From the NCBI RefSeq assembly GCF_040954835.1, contig NW_027168352.1, positions 558,001 through 622,000 of the forward strand: 64,000 nt of DNA, in the 5' to 3' direction. Positions 32,838-43,559 of the stretch are shown here, in pieces. The notes under the pieces are model-generated. The model had not been told where the DNA came from. It was given only the letters and a program-made list of their open reading frames with translations, and did no database searches. The DNA is from Lepisosteus oculatus (Eukaryota > Chordata > Actinopteri > Semionotiformes > Lepisosteidae). Every line of letters begins with the position of its first letter. Positions within the stretch are counted from its first letter, which is position 1. The position numbers were made by a program, and so were the translations under genes.

Positions 32838-34216
32838 TGTAGCGGCAATGCTTGTTAATAAGACAGAATTAAGCGTTGGTATGCTCCTAAAAGAGGCCCC
32901 ATCTCACCCTCCATCTCTGTGGTGCAGCCACAGAGAAAGAATTCATGCAAGCTGATTTAAGATGTTTTCTTGTGATAAGAAACCAGCTCCCAAAGGGGGA
33001 TGCACTTAGCTAAGCCTGGCTATCATGATCAATGGTCATGCATTGGCGCCTATCAGTCTAGGGAGTGCCGAATGGACATCTGGACTGCATTCCTAAGTGT
33101 CAAGAGTAAGTGACTTATATCTCACCTTGACCAACCAATCAGGGACTGGCAGGGCGTAGTAATACCACGTGGGTCTCCAATGCCCGCCAAACTCTCAACC
33201 AATCAGCACACATCTGGGTCTTGATCAAAAAGGGAGCGCAAGCTCAGTTCTGGGCTCTCCTTGGCCATTTTCGCGCATCCTCAGAGACAATCACGTGACA
33301 ACTGCTGTTGTCTGCAAAAGGACTTGGACTTTGTTCAAAGCGCGAGGCCGAAGATCCCGTACGTACTCAGAATTCTACCAACATGAATGCTCCGCTTGAT
33401 CAACGGCAGCCTACAGTTGGACCCTCGTCGACAACCTGAATAGCTTATTCAGAAGCAGCGCTGGACCGGGAACGAACCAGTTTCTTCCCAGGCAAAAGAG
33501 TGACTTGTGAGGACTCGCGGTCACACTCTGTGCATAGAGACTTTCTACTAGCCAGCCGGACTGCTGGTAGATCCCCTCGGAGCAACGACTGCCCTGCGCG
33601 CCGCAGTTAGATTCCTCCGCCCGTCCTACTCCGAGCTGCACCTCGACTGGTTGGCCGGTAGCCAGAGGACGCCGTCACAACGCCCATTGGACAACCGCTG
33701 CAACAGAGGCTGCAACAGAGCCTGTCAGCTGGTTTGGTGTTCGTGCCGGGAAACTCCAAATCCAAACACAGTGGATAAGTAAACCCCATGTTCTACATTG
33801 CGTCTCGAGAATTCAATTGTACCTCAACACAAGTTGTTATCAATTTAATTCATGAGTAATGTATTTACTTCCGAGTTTAGAGTAACAGTGGGTAATAACA
33901 CTGATTAGCGATTTCGTAACCGAACGATATATATTGACATATATTCTCTGTTGTGTATCTCTTTGTGTTTGCATCTCTTCGAGATTATATACCTTGTATA
34001 TTGATAACCCTCACCGTAAGGTCTGCCGCTCGTATCCAGGCAGACTAGTATATGTTTGGTGCACAGTTATATTAATAAATGTATCCCGTTTATTGAACCC
34101 GTGTGTGTGCGTTGTTAGTTGTTCTGACGATTGATTTTCTAAAAGCCCCAACGAACAACCTCGTGATTACTGCTACAATTAATAATTGTCTCAGTAAACC
34201 CATCAAAACCTCTACA
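32838..34216 (+). repeat. 3' LTR
   Basis: Same length as the 5' LTR and about 99.5% identical by eye. It is followed by CAACCAAGAAATGG, which rejoins the host sequence interrupted at the 5' side. Confidence 0.95.
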
Positions 34217-34257
34217 CAACCAAGAAATGGATTTCATCTTTCACAAGCTGTATGGAT

Positions 34258-34927
34258 TTTGAAATGTATGGACGATGCCAGGTGTCCCACAACACCACAG
34301 CGCCGACACACCTTTGGTTGTCCCACATAAAAAACATAGCCATTGCAGGCGCCCAGCCGGATTGTAGAGGGCAGGTGCCTTAAGCCTCCATTTACATTGT
34401 CCGGTAGCAAGCGAACCTCGAATTTCCTTGCTCCTGTTTTTATACCGTCAACATCTCTAACCTCAGTTCCATGGTGGACGGTGCAGTACTGCTTAAGCCA
34501 GGTGTGAATGTCCTCCGTCTTTGCCAGTTCCGAGAACATAACAACATGCACCGTTTTCCTCTCTCTCTGTGTCAGAGGCTGCAAGTTGATCTTCTCAAGG
34601 GCAGGAACTTTCCCTCTTTTTGCCTCAAACACATCCACACATTGTTCAAACAGAGAATAGGTAGCAAAAACAACCTCAAATGCTTTCTGACCTGGGAGAG
34701 TGAAGATGAAATCCAAGTGCCGAGGTTCAAAGCCACGTTCCTTCTGTAACACTTTTCTGCTGAACTGCATACGATCCATGAAGAGGTCATCCAAAAGCTC
34801 AAAACGTACAGCATTCTTGCGGGATCCAAAGGTTGCCATCTCAAACTGCAAAACAAACACTGCTTCCACAAAACAAGAAAACAATCCAACTACTCTAACT
34901 ACAGGCTGATCAAGGTATCTCCCCTGC
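34258..34927 (-). mobile_element. LINE ORF1 fragment with zinc knuckle
   Basis: On the minus strand an ATG at 34839 opens MATFGSRKNAVRFELLDDLF and runs about 190 residues to the knuckle-like CRRCGVVGH. There it is cut before the last cysteine by a junction with tRNA-Asn-unit sequence. The reading frame stays open through the junction and upstream, giving a longer chance frame (34234-35157) that should not be read as one protein. It resembles the CCHC-bearing ORF1 proteins of Tx1/L1-type fish LINEs, sometimes annotated as ZCCHC3-like. No ORF2 and no target duplication are seen. Confidence 0.65.
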
Positions 34928-35070
34928 CAGGTAAGCCGAGAGCCGCAGGCGATGAGCCCGGAGCTGAACGGGCCCCACTGGCTCGTTTGTAAGGCCAGGT
35001 GCATTGCCAACCACGACTGGCAGGGCAGAGGCCTTGAAGGCGGCCTGGGCTCCTGCAGCTGTCCAGCCAC

Positions 35071-35187
35071 GCACTCTGGTTTCTCTTCATCTCGTACAAA
35101 TCTTTTGCCTTTTACTAAAGATTTCCATGGAGAGGAACATGAATGAGTTCCATACAATTTTTGTGCTTCCCTGCCTTCGGGTGGGGC
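35071..35187 (+). ncRNA. U5: U5 spliceosomal snRNA
   Basis: U5 holds the two exons together in the spliceosome. GCACTCTGGTTTCTCTTCAT opens the gene. The invariant loop GCCTTTTAC, the closing strand TAAAGATTTCC, the Sm site AATTTTTG and a GC-rich 3' hairpin follow, over about 117 nt. A 3'-box-like GTCAAAGAGAGA lies just after. U4 follows 227 bp downstream in the same direction. The 3' end is approximate. Confidence 0.88.
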
Positions 35188-35413
35188 GCAGCTGGGCTGG
35201 TCAAAGAGAGAAAATAAAACCGCTCACAATCGCTCTTATTACGGCGACTGTGGCCGTCTGCTCTGCAAGTCCTCGGTCTCCGCCTGTCTGATTGGCGCTC
35301 TTTTCTTTGGGGGCGGGAATATGCTGTGAAATATGAAGCGTTACAGCAACGACATGCCATGAGACGATTGATAACGATTTCCATAGGATCCCCGCGGTTG
35401 CCTGGCAACCGTC

Positions 35414-35558
35414 AGCTTTGCGCAGTGGCAGTATCGTAGCCTGTGAGGTTTAGCCGAGGCGCGATTATTGCTAGTTGAAAACTTTTCCCAATACCCCGCT
35501 TCCGCCGGTTTGCAATACAATCGGCGAAAGCAATTTTTGACAGTCTCGTCAGAGACTG
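35414..35558 (+). ncRNA. U4: U4 spliceosomal snRNA
   Basis: Essentially identical to the copy at 2320, with 5' stem-loop, U6-pairing regions, Sm site and a perfect terminal hairpin (GTCTC-GTCA-GAGAC). The 3' box at 35567 is canonical. Its far upstream flank has been replaced by the U5 gene, so it lacks its own SPH element and may depend on U5 upstream signals. Confidence 0.92.
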
Positions 35559-35579
35559 AGCAAGGTGTTTAAAGACAGA

Positions 35580-36724
35580 TTTTGTCATGGTAACATCATG
35601 GTAGAAAGAAACAAGCTTGTTACGTCTCAACAGAAACGCTCTTTAGCTCTTTCAGCGTTATGCAGAGAACAGCGTCTGTCGAGATCACTTTTGAGTCAGC
35701 GCGAAACGCCGTGTGCTGTCAGTTTGATTTCATATTGCTCGTAGCGGCGCCCGGCTTTTGTCTGTCAAACGTTAGGTTGCGCTTCTTCATGCTGCATCGT
35801 CGGCATGAGTGGAGCTTTTTAAACGTCTGTACTTACTGCGCCCCATAAGAAATCGTTTGTCCCCGTTCAAAAGAGATTGTGCGATGTCCTGCAGCGTTCG
35901 CAAAGCAAACCTTTGACAGTTTGAAAAGAGGAATTTATTCTGCTTCCTGTGCGTGCAGTAATTACAAAGTTGAAGTCTTTACACGATCTGCTGCAGTTTT
36001 CAGTGGGCGGGCTTTGTCAGATGGCTTGGAAAAACGCACTGTGTTTCGGCTCGGGAAACATCATGAGCAGTGTCCTGCATGTTTTCTGTGTATAGCTGTC
36101 TTTTAACGCATACAGAATTCATTCGAAATCATTGTAAGATTCTCCCTCAGTTCCGTTGTGCAGTGCTTTACCTCTTTCAAAAGGCTTCACTTTCCTAGTC
36201 ACATTCCAAGGCTCATCGAACCCGGGCTGTTTCCTCCAGCGGTATAGTATTGCAGTGAGACAGCACGATGCCTGCAAGACTATGTCACACTAAACGCCAC
36301 AGATTGTGTTTGTCCGTTCATGTCAGTCGTCCTGCAGCCACGGGAAGTGGGACACAAACATGCTGCAATGCTTTCAGGACGTTAGGATTTGTTTGTGCAA
36401 CATCCGAGAAGAGTACTTGTGGCTTGAATGTGAGCTGTACGTGCCCGCCCCCTTTCCTCTGTAGTGCATGAGTTCCTCCCGGCATGCCCTTCGTCATTGT
36501 TCTGTCATCTTGTATTTAAAGGGTTGTATTTCTGCTGCTGAAAATAAGCAACGGTTTTCTCACAACGCCCTTTGTTCCCGACGGAGCCCTTGTCTGTCAT
36601 GAAATTCTTCAAAACCTCAAGCTAGAAGAAGAAGACGACAAATATGAAGCGTTACAGCAACGACATGCCATGAGACGATTGATAACGATTTCCACAGGAT
36701 CCCAGCGGTTGCCTGGCAACCGTC
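35580..36724. repeat. U4-downstream and U4-upstream spacers joined
   Basis: 35580-36135 matches 2490-3045 and 36220-36720 matches 1840-2318, with the intervening kilobase missing. It carries the SPH-like motif at 36476-36493 and the U4-abutting palindrome. No protein gene is visible. Confidence 0.65.
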
Positions 36725-36865
36725 AGATTTGCGCATTGGCAGTATCGTAGCCTGTGAGGTTTAGCCGAGGCGCGAGTATTTCTAGTTGAAAACTTTTCCC
36801 AATACCCCGCTTCCGCCGGTTTGCAATACAATTGGTGAAAGCAATTTTTGACAGTCTCGTCAGAG
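36725..36865 (+). pseudogene. U4 snRNA, diverged and truncated
   Basis: The 5' end reads AGATTTGCGCATTGG and the U6-pairing segment has changes (GAGTATTTCTAG). The terminal hairpin loses its closing strand where an inverted copy of U4 upstream spacer begins, and the 3' box is gone. It should not make a normal U4. Confidence 0.8.
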
Positions 36866-37047
36866 CGTGACATAGTCTTGCAGACATCGTGCTGTCTAAC
36901 TGCAATACTATACCGCTGGAGGAAACAGCCCGGGTTCAATGAGCCTTGGAATGTGACTAGGAAAGTGAAGCGTTTTGAAAGAGGTAATGTCGACGCTTTT
37001 TTAACAGAGCACCAAAAAAGCGTCTTTTTTGAAGGCCTGGGTACTGA

Positions 37048-37118
37048 GCATTGGTGGTTCAGTGGTAGAATTCTCACTTCCCATGTGGGAGGCTCTGGTT
37101 CGATTCCCAGCCAAAGCA
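37048..37118 (+). tRNA. tRNA-Gly(CCC)
   Basis: GCATTGGTGGTTCAGTGGTA start with anticodon loop TTCCCAT, giving CCC and decoding GGG. The B box GGTTCGATTCC is intact and the acceptor stem has one mismatch. It sits in inverted relation to the Gly-Ile pair at 7290-7993. Confidence 0.85.
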
Positions 37119-37675
37119 GTGGCTTTTGCAGCGAGCGGCTCCATCACTTGCATCCTCTTGCAACTCGCAACTGAAAACCCACTGAAGCAAAGCATTTGTT
37201 AGCCAGGTCAGTACCCGGATGAGGGTGAGCTACAGGGAAAAACAAAGTTTCCAGCTGGAAGCGGTGTTAATGGTGCCGGTGGGGGGGCGCTCACCCTGAG
37301 GTCTTTGCGGGTCCCAATGCCCCAGTATAGTGACGGAGATGCTGTGTTGTAAGAGGGCGCTGTCTTTTGGATGAGATGTAAAACCGAGGTCACAGCGCTC
37401 TGTGGTCATTCAAAATGACCACCAAAACCTTTGACAAAAGCTCTTGGTAATTGATGGTCTTCAAAACTGCTTCTCCTTTAGGTAAATTTTAAATCAGCTG
37501 AAAAATGCTGTGAAATGGGGGGGCACTTCAGGCCAGTGTAGGATTTGGGTTACAAGAACCATGAAACTGCACGAGAAAGCCCATACACTGAATTACACGG
37601 CTTTCTATTCAAAGGAGGACAAAAGAAATTCCCTGAGTTCGATTTTTTGCAGCACAGAGAGGATTGCTGGTGTAA

Positions 37676-37749
37676 GGCTGGTTAGCTCAGTTGGTTAGAG
37701 CGTGGTGCTAATAACGCCAAAGTTGTGGGTTCGATCCCTGTACGGGCCA
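37676..37749 (+). tRNA. tRNA-Ile(AAT)
   Basis: GGCTGGTTAGCTCAGTTGGT start, loop CTAATAA and B box GGTTCGATCCC. A TTTT terminator lies 7 bp after the gene (CATTTTCTCC), unlike the copies at 7290 and 54120. Confidence 0.9.
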
Positions 37750-38061
37750 GGTCATTTTCTCCTCTCGTACCAAAGCTGTTAGGTTCCTTTCCGTGGTGAG
37801 AGGGGTTGTCATGCAACGCTGCTACATAGTGCCGACAGACAAGAGTGTTGCGGGAGAAGAGAAAAGTGTTTGAAGATTTAAGAGTGTCTTAGGTGGAGCC
37901 AAAATCAAGTGTCACAAATGCAAGTGGTTGGATTTCCAATGTTTAATATGGTAAAAATAAGCGGAAGTTATCTGCCGGTCCGGCACAGTCTGCCATCCTT
38001 TTGTCAGATACTGTAAAGTGGTGTCGAACTGGGTGTCGAACTGGAGCCTCACCATTTGCAT

Positions 38062-38247
38062 ATGTGTGTGCGTTGTTAGTTGTTCTGATGATTGATTTTC
38101 TAAAAGCCCCAACGAAAAACCTCGTGTTTATTGCTACAATTAATAATTGTCTCAGTAAACCCATAAACCTCTACATTTAATGGCGTCCCTGGGCGGGCGA
38201 GTTTAGAATGAAATGAGAATCAATCGCACAGAATAACTGATGTTATA
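38062..38247 (+). mobile_element. LTR-end plus leader fragment of the same retrovirus family
   Basis: About 185 bp match the last ~120 bp of the LTR, the primer-binding site and the start of the leader of the 22136 element. It is inserted in one arm of the inverted repeat described at 8182. It is a broken relic with no coding capacity. Confidence 0.85.
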
Positions 38248-38498
38248 CAGTTATACATCGAGTGTCACATTAAATGACGAAAATGAAGAGAGTTAAAGTA
38301 GCTGGAGAGGTTTTCTTACAACTTTTGAGCTGACACAGTTTTGGAAAATGTTTCCTTCACGCTGCACTGTACAACATAGGCAGCCAAGAGTCTCCAAAAC
38401 AAAACAGAATTGACAGATAGGAGAAAATACCCACTCGTCCTGAAGTTCCCATAATCCAGCACTGAGCGTAAACAAAGTGTCTAAGTAGCGTGGGAATG

Positions 38499-38516
38499 CT
38501 AACCCTAACCCTAGCT
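38499..38516. repeat. Short telomere-like repeat
   Basis: GCTAACCCTAACCCTAGC holds two CCCTAA units. The inverted paralogous site at 55815-55831 has the same units, so this is part of the duplicated spacer. Confidence 0.8.
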
Positions 38517-38584
38517 GGAGTTTGAGCAATCCAGCACTGAGCGTAAAAAGATGAGTCAAAGTAACGTCTAATCGGGTTAGTTTG

Positions 38585-39150
38585 CTTAGAGCTGGTTCAG
38601 AGTTTGCTCAAGAGTTTACCTTTCACAGATGGGCAAAGAAGAAAGTTGGGGGTGCACGCTTCAAGGCGCCTTACAGCTGTAGGGAGTGATTCGAGACGAT
38701 TCGTGGCGTGTGCTCGTTTCCATATACCGTACGCCCCGGGGTGCAGTGCTAGGATGACGTACAATACCGCTTGGGCACGTAACAACGTTATATGCGAGTG
38801 CGGGACATGAGGGTTTTCGTTTGTTCGTTTTGTTTTGCTCTGCTCTGCTTTGCTTTGTTTTGCTTTCCATCGCGTTGGTAAGAGCGTAAATAAAAAGGCG
38901 ATTCCTGCGTCTACCATGTAACAGCTATTTCAAGTGCGACGTGGTGTGGCTTTTCAAATGCTTGTGGGCATTTCTCTGTTGGTGATTCTTTTTTTGTGTG
39001 TAACAAAGTGGCATTTTCATGTCCGGACGGGGAGACTTTATCATTCTGACATGAAGCCACCCTTAAGTCCTCTGAGGCGTGTCTGTCTGCAAGGCTTGTA
39101 TTTTGGAAATGTTTTTTTGAAACAGAAAACGACTTTGAAATAGGCTTCCG
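38585..39150 (+). repeat. tRNA-Ser upstream spacer without its tRNA
   Basis: Inverted copy of 55190-55760. The expected tRNA-Ser is replaced at about 39150 by U5-unit sequence. It includes a run of TTTGC/TCTGC repeats near 38830. Confidence 0.65.
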
Positions 39151-39323
39151 GATTGGGCACGCCCGCACGGATTGGGCACGCCCGCAAGCCGAGAGCCACA
39201 GGCGATGAGCCCGGAGCTGAACGGGCCCCACTGGCTCGTTTGTAAGGCCAGGTGCATTGCCAACCACGACCGTCAGGGCAGAGGCTTTGAAGGCGGCCTG
39301 GGCTCCTGCAGCTGTGCAGCCAC

Positions 39324-39440
39324 GCACTTTGGTTTCTCTTCATTTCGTACAAATCTTTCGCTTTTTACTAAAGATTTCCGTGGAGAGGAGCATGAATGAG
39401 CTCCATGCAATTTTTGTGCTTCCCTGCCTTCGGGTGGGGC
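39324..39440 (+). ncRNA. U5: U5 snRNA variant with loop I change, unit 1
   Basis: U5-like over its full length, with Sm site AATTTTTG, 3' hairpin and the 3'-box-like GTCAAAGAGAGA. The conserved loop reads GCTTTTTAC instead of GCCTTTTAC. That loop contacts exon ends at the splice sites. It may be a variant snRNA or a young pseudogene. Confidence 0.8.
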
Positions 39441-39831
39441 GCAGCTGGGCTGGTCAAAGAGAGAAAACAACAACGCTTACAATCGCTCTTGTTATGGCGA
39501 CTGTGGCCGTCTGCTCTGCGAGTCCTCGGTCTCCGCCCGTCTGATTGGCGCTCTCTTCTTTGGGGGGCGGGAAGTGTCCGGCCGCAGGGGATCTTCGGAC
39601 CTCGCTTTGCATAGCGGCTTCCCAGAGTGCGTCGTTTCCGGCACAGTGTGGCCGGGTGTTTTCCGAGTTATCGCACGGATTGGGCACGCCCGCAAGCCGA
39701 GAGCCACAGGCGATGAGCCCGGAGCTGAACGGGCCCCACTGGCTCGTTTGTAAGGCCAGGTGCATTGCCAACCACGACCGTCAGGGCAGAGGCTTTGAAG
39801 GCGGCCTGGGCTCCTGCAGCTGTGCAGCCAC

Positions 39832-39948
39832 GCACTTTGGTTTCTCTTCATTTCGTACAAATCTTTCGCTTTTTACTAAAGATTTCCGTGGAGAGGAGCA
39901 TGAATGAGCTCCATGCAATTTTTGTGCTTCCCTGCCTTCGGGTGGGGC
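39832..39948 (+). ncRNA. U5: U5 snRNA variant with loop I change, unit 2
   Basis: Identical to unit 1 by eye, with the same GCTTTTTAC loop and the same flanks. That both copies share the change shows it arose before the tandem duplication. Confidence 0.8.
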
Positions 39949-40258
39949 GCAGCTGGGCTGGTCAAAGAGAGAAAACAACAACGCTTACAATCGCTCTTGT
40001 TATGGCGACTGTGGCCGTCTGCTCTGCGAGTCCTCGGTCTCCGCCCGTCTGATTGGCGCTCTCTTCTTTGGGGGGCGGGAAGTGTCCGGCCGCAGGGGAT
40101 CTTCGGACCTCGCTTTGCATAGCGGCTTCCCAGAGTGCGTCGTTTCCGGCACAGTGTGGCCGGGTGTTTTCCGAGTTATCGCACGGATTGGGCACGCCCG
40201 CAAGCCAAGAGCCACAGGCGATGAGCCCGGAGCTGAACGGGCCCCACGGTGGAAAGAA

Positions 40259-40286
40259 CGCATGGGTTCTAATCCCATCCTCGTTG
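40259..40286 (+). pseudogene. 3' fragment of tRNA-Ser(GCT)
   Basis: GCATGGGTTCTAATCCCATC and the 3' acceptor strand match the T arm of the tRNA-Ser(GCT) genes at 10053 and 51874. The 5' two-thirds are replaced by U5-unit sequence. Confidence 0.7.
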
Positions 40287-40477
40287 CTCTCCATGTCTGA
40301 CACGTGTGCCCGTTCGACGTTGGCCTTCCTGCCGTTTGCTCCGGTACTAGAGCCGTACATTTTCTAGCGGTGGCTGAACATGGTATAGTAGGTTAACGTC
40401 GGTATCGAGCAGTAACAGTAACAGTATTTACGTGCCGCTGCTGCCAAGTGGCTCTGGGTTGAGACTGCGTTTTCACT

Positions 40478-40529
40478 TACTTGCAACGCAAAAGGAGAAA
40501 GCGATTTTTGACAGTCTCTCGAGAGACTG
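40478..40529 (+). pseudogene. U4 3'-half relic
   Basis: GCGATTTTTGACAGTCTC and a perfect terminal hairpin are followed by a degraded 3' box at 40536-40549. The 5' two-thirds of U4 are absent. It is the inverted counterpart of the copy at 9827 and shares the same replaced 5' half. Confidence 0.65.
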
Positions 40530-41089
40530 CGCTAGGTGTTTAGGGATAGACTTTGTCAGTTCCCCCTGGGATGATGGCCTCTCAAATAGTTTGTGATTCC
40601 TATAGACGTTTATACAGTAGAAGCCTGCTTCGTGGCTTAAATCCAAGCTATGGAAACGAGTTAGAGGTCTGATGCAGAACTGCAAATTCAATGAACGGGA
40701 ACACTACAGTACATTGCACTGTATGTGTGAGGAAAGCTGCCCCCTTCTGTCCCTTGTCGACCGAACAGAGGACTGTAAAAGATACCGCCAAGAAACTTTA
40801 GGATGCCGGTTGGAATCCAGCTCCAAAGAAGCCCCTTTGGGTGTTATGTCATCAAAAAGTAAGAACAGCGAATCTCTCTTTGATCAAAAGCGCAACAGAA
40901 CTGTTTTCCGTGGAGCAGGTTTCAGACCTGTAGACCTGTTTTATTTGTAGGGCAGGGCGCATTCCCAAATGCGAATCTCCTGTTTTAGAAATGCTTTGGG
41001 CGGCGTGAAGTGAAAATAAGAAATGGGCTCCAGATGCACATGGAAGCAATCAAGTGTTTGATCCGAGCTGTTTCAAAGACTGCTCAAGA

Positions 41090-41660
41090 GCTTTCCTTTC
41101 ACAGAGGCGCAACGATTAATGATGGGGGTGCACCCTTCAATGCGCCTTACGACGCTAGGGAGTGATTGAGAGGATTCGTAGCGTGTGCTCATTTCCCTCT
41201 ATTCCCCGTGTTGCGGTGGTAGAATGACGTAAATTACTGCTTCGACACGTAATGGCATTATAATCAATTGCAGGAGCTGAGGGCTTTTGTTTTGTTTCGT
41301 TTTCCATGGCGTTCGTAAGCGCGCAAATCAAAGGCAATTCCTGCGTCTAACAGGAATTCATGTCTGCACGAATGCTTTTGAAAGTGCAGTGTGGTGCAGC
41401 TTGTAAAATCCTTGTCCACATTTGTGGTTTGTTGATGTTTTTTCTGTCTGCCAAAGTTGCATTTTGACATCCGGACTGGGGGACTTTATCATTTGAACGT
41501 GAAGCCAGCCTTAAACCCTCTGAGGCGTGTCTGTCTGCCGGCACGAATCTTGTGAAAGGTATTTTTTTTTTAACGGAGAGCGACTTTAAAAAGGTTTCCG
41601 CAGCCACCTCGCACTCCGTGTTAGATTATAGGAGGAATGCGGCGGTAATGAGCTCGCTTT
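41090..41660 (+). repeat. tRNA-Ser upstream spacer, copy 5
   Basis: Inverted copy of 8740-9250 leading directly into the serine tRNA relic at 41661. No gene is seen in it or in the preceding 40560-41090, which mirrors 9240-9800. Confidence 0.7.
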
Positions 41661-41738
41661 TGTCGTGGCCGAGTGGTTAAGGCGATGGACTCGAAATGGG
41701 TTGGGGACTCTCTGCGCCGGTTCGGAATTTGCCGACTC
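41661..41738 (+). pseudogene. tRNA-Ser(CGA)-like, decayed
   Basis: GTCGTGGCCGAGTGGTTAAG with anticodon CGA. The anticodon stem 3' strand (ATGGG) no longer pairs with its partner and the T arm is altered (GGTTCGGAATT). The A box is good and the B box is damaged. Confidence 0.7.
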
Positions 41739-41939
41739 CACCGTCTGCCGCACGTCGCCTTGTGCCTGAGCGGCAAAGTCAAAGTGCCGCTTCTCCTTTC
41801 CCGGTACAATAAAAACGCTAAATCGCTTGGCCCCGCTGCCATGGAAAGCAATTCTTCAGATAACCACACTTTTTGCGTTCGCACCTCTGGTGCTCTACTT
41901 ATGCCTTTGAAAACCTACGAATAAAGCTGTAAGAACCGA

Positions 41940-42697
41940 CACGATGTGTAGGTGCTCTTAAAGCACGCAGTAAAGAACTGTTAACAGCAAGGGTTTCAGT
42001 GGGTTAACTGAGGAGAAGGCGTGATCGCTAATTGTTGACTTTTTATTTGGTGTTAGAAACACTCTTACTGTGCATGACGTGCAACAAATGTAGCCACAGA
42101 AATTGCATCACGCTTTCATGTATGCTATAGCAGACACCAACGTTGCCTAGATAGAAAACCGAAATAGCCGTGGGTTTGCTTGCTGGTCTGAAGGATCTTT
42201 CTTCGAATCTTTATCATTTGTCAATGAAAGTAAAAGGTGCTGCAATCTCATACGTTCAGAATCAAACCCGCAGCTGTTGTTCGACTTTATTTCTTGACTA
42301 ATTACAACTGAGTGTCGCATGAGCAGTTACGTAAACTTGTCTGGTATATTTGAACACAAATGCCGTTCTTCAATTAAAACTAACAGTACATTGTCAGGGA
42401 CATTCAGTTCTATACAAACAAGAGACAGACAAGAGAATATTTCTACCTTTCATGTGGACTACGTGTTGACTTACTGATCGGAATAATTGAAAAGTTCGGG
42501 TTCATAGCCGATGCAGTGCGTGCTAATTAGAACAACAGCAACGCTGAGCTCTCAGCACCGTACTGAGCCCAGGTGATTTTCTAAAGCTGTCAGGTGCAGT
42601 TCATTTACATGAAGGAAATCTCTTACTGAGTACGATTACAATGCAGTAAGTAGCACAGACTACTAAGGGGAGTAGCCCGATGCGTTTAAAAACCAGC
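41940..42697 (-). other. tRNA-Arg 3' flank
   Basis: Inverted copy of 13150-13870 next to the minus-strand tRNA-Arg. No gene is seen. Confidence 0.6.
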
Positions 42698-42770
42698 CGA
42701 GCCAGGCAGGAGTCGAACCTGCAATCTCCTGATCCGTAGTCAGACGCTTTATCCATTGCGCCACTGGCCC
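42698..42770 (-). tRNA. tRNA-Arg(ACG)
   Basis: The minus strand begins GGGCCAGTGGCGCAATGGAT, with loop CTACGGA and B box GGTTCGACTCC. A T-run terminator follows. It is the single inverted counterpart of the array at 11421-13387. Confidence 0.9.
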
Positions 42771-43019
42771 TCGTGTGACACTGGAGGACTGTAACCCAGT
42801 GAGATCAGCACTGCAACTAGTAAAATACCCCCGGTCCATTCTTTTCCAAAAGTGAGAAACACCTGTTTTCTACATTTTGTCTGTTTTAAAACCATATCTC
42901 TTTAAACCAAACCAAGAGTTTGTCTTTTGCACTGATATTCTGATTCATTTCGATTTCAAAGAAAAAAAAAAACATTATCTTCCAAAGCATCATAAAATTG
43001 TCCCTTCTTCCAGACTCCA

Positions 43020-43500
43020 GGTGAGCAGATCACAGAATCCGTAATGAGCTTCCTCCATCAAGCAAAGTACCTGAACATGACTCTGTCTTCATAAAAGCGC
43101 CCCTGTAATAAAGAAATTAAATCCGAAATCAAGAGGGCAGCTGCCTACTGAAGTTCAAGAAGTCATCAATTTTAACCTAGCAACACATTAAAGGCTGCAT
43201 CTATACAAGTACGATTCTAGAAATCCTCACCAGATTACGTTTTAAGAAGGAACTGCGCCTCAGGTTCCGCCGAGATCTTAACTCGGATGGTAGGATTCAG
43301 AGCCCGGAGTGTGGACTGATGGCGCACGGAGGGTCCACATACTGTGGATCCCGCAGTGATCTTCCGCGTGTTCAAACCGCCAGCGTGTGACTCCCCTGTC
43401 CCCGTGACCTCATTGCTCTGCTCTTGCCTCTGTGCAGCCAAGCCCGACTCATGGTAAAGTGGAAAAAAATATGCCCTCAACGTGAGATTTACTCTGGAGC
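43020..43500 (-). repeat. Exon-like cassette, inverted copy
   Basis: Minus-strand copy of the cassette at 785 and 10990, in the same position relative to tRNA-Arg as copy 3. It carries the same exon-like block and splice-like motifs. Confidence 0.55.
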
Positions 43501-43559
43501 GAGGATAGATGTTACCTTTTTATCGTTGAACAGGATGTATGTGATGTGGCAACTAGGTT

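Larger units (their letters stand above)
22136..34216 (+). mobile_element. Endogenous retrovirus, whole-looking (lokiretrovirus-like or related basal lineage?)
   Basis: A 12.08-kb provirus with two 1379-bp LTRs that differ at only about seven positions (~0.5%). It has 4-bp target duplications (CAAC), a primer-binding site, a purine tract, one long gag-pol frame and an env frame. The LTR pair suggests an age of roughly one to a few million years at typical vertebrate rates. Both frames are open, so it looks whole. Paralogous empty sites exist at about 18320 and 62940. Family placement is by eye: Ty3-like RT and integrase, retrovirus-style extra RNase H, and an F-like env. Phylogeny is needed to fix it. 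Confidence 0.9.
39164..40250 (+). repeat. Tandem 508-bp U5 units
   Basis: Two full units and the start of a third repeat at a 508-bp period (for example CGCACTTTGG at 39323 and 39831). The two full units look identical by eye, so the duplication is very recent. Each holds one U5 gene with its 5' and 3' flanks. Confidence 0.92.

Noticed and set aside
34234-35157. A 307-codon minus-strand frame
   Set aside because: It runs from U5-unit sequence through LINE ORF1 into tRNA-Asn-unit sequence. Only the part below 34839 has a recognisable protein, so the long frame is a chance fusion.
38911-40360. Several 95-138-codon frames around the U5 units
   Set aside because: They overlap U5 genes and are duplicated with the 508-bp unit. 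They lack start context and domains.
40768-40845. tRNA-like B box (GGTTGGAATCC) in a spacer, also inverted near 9530
   Set aside because: No A box or cloverleaf could be built around it on either strand.
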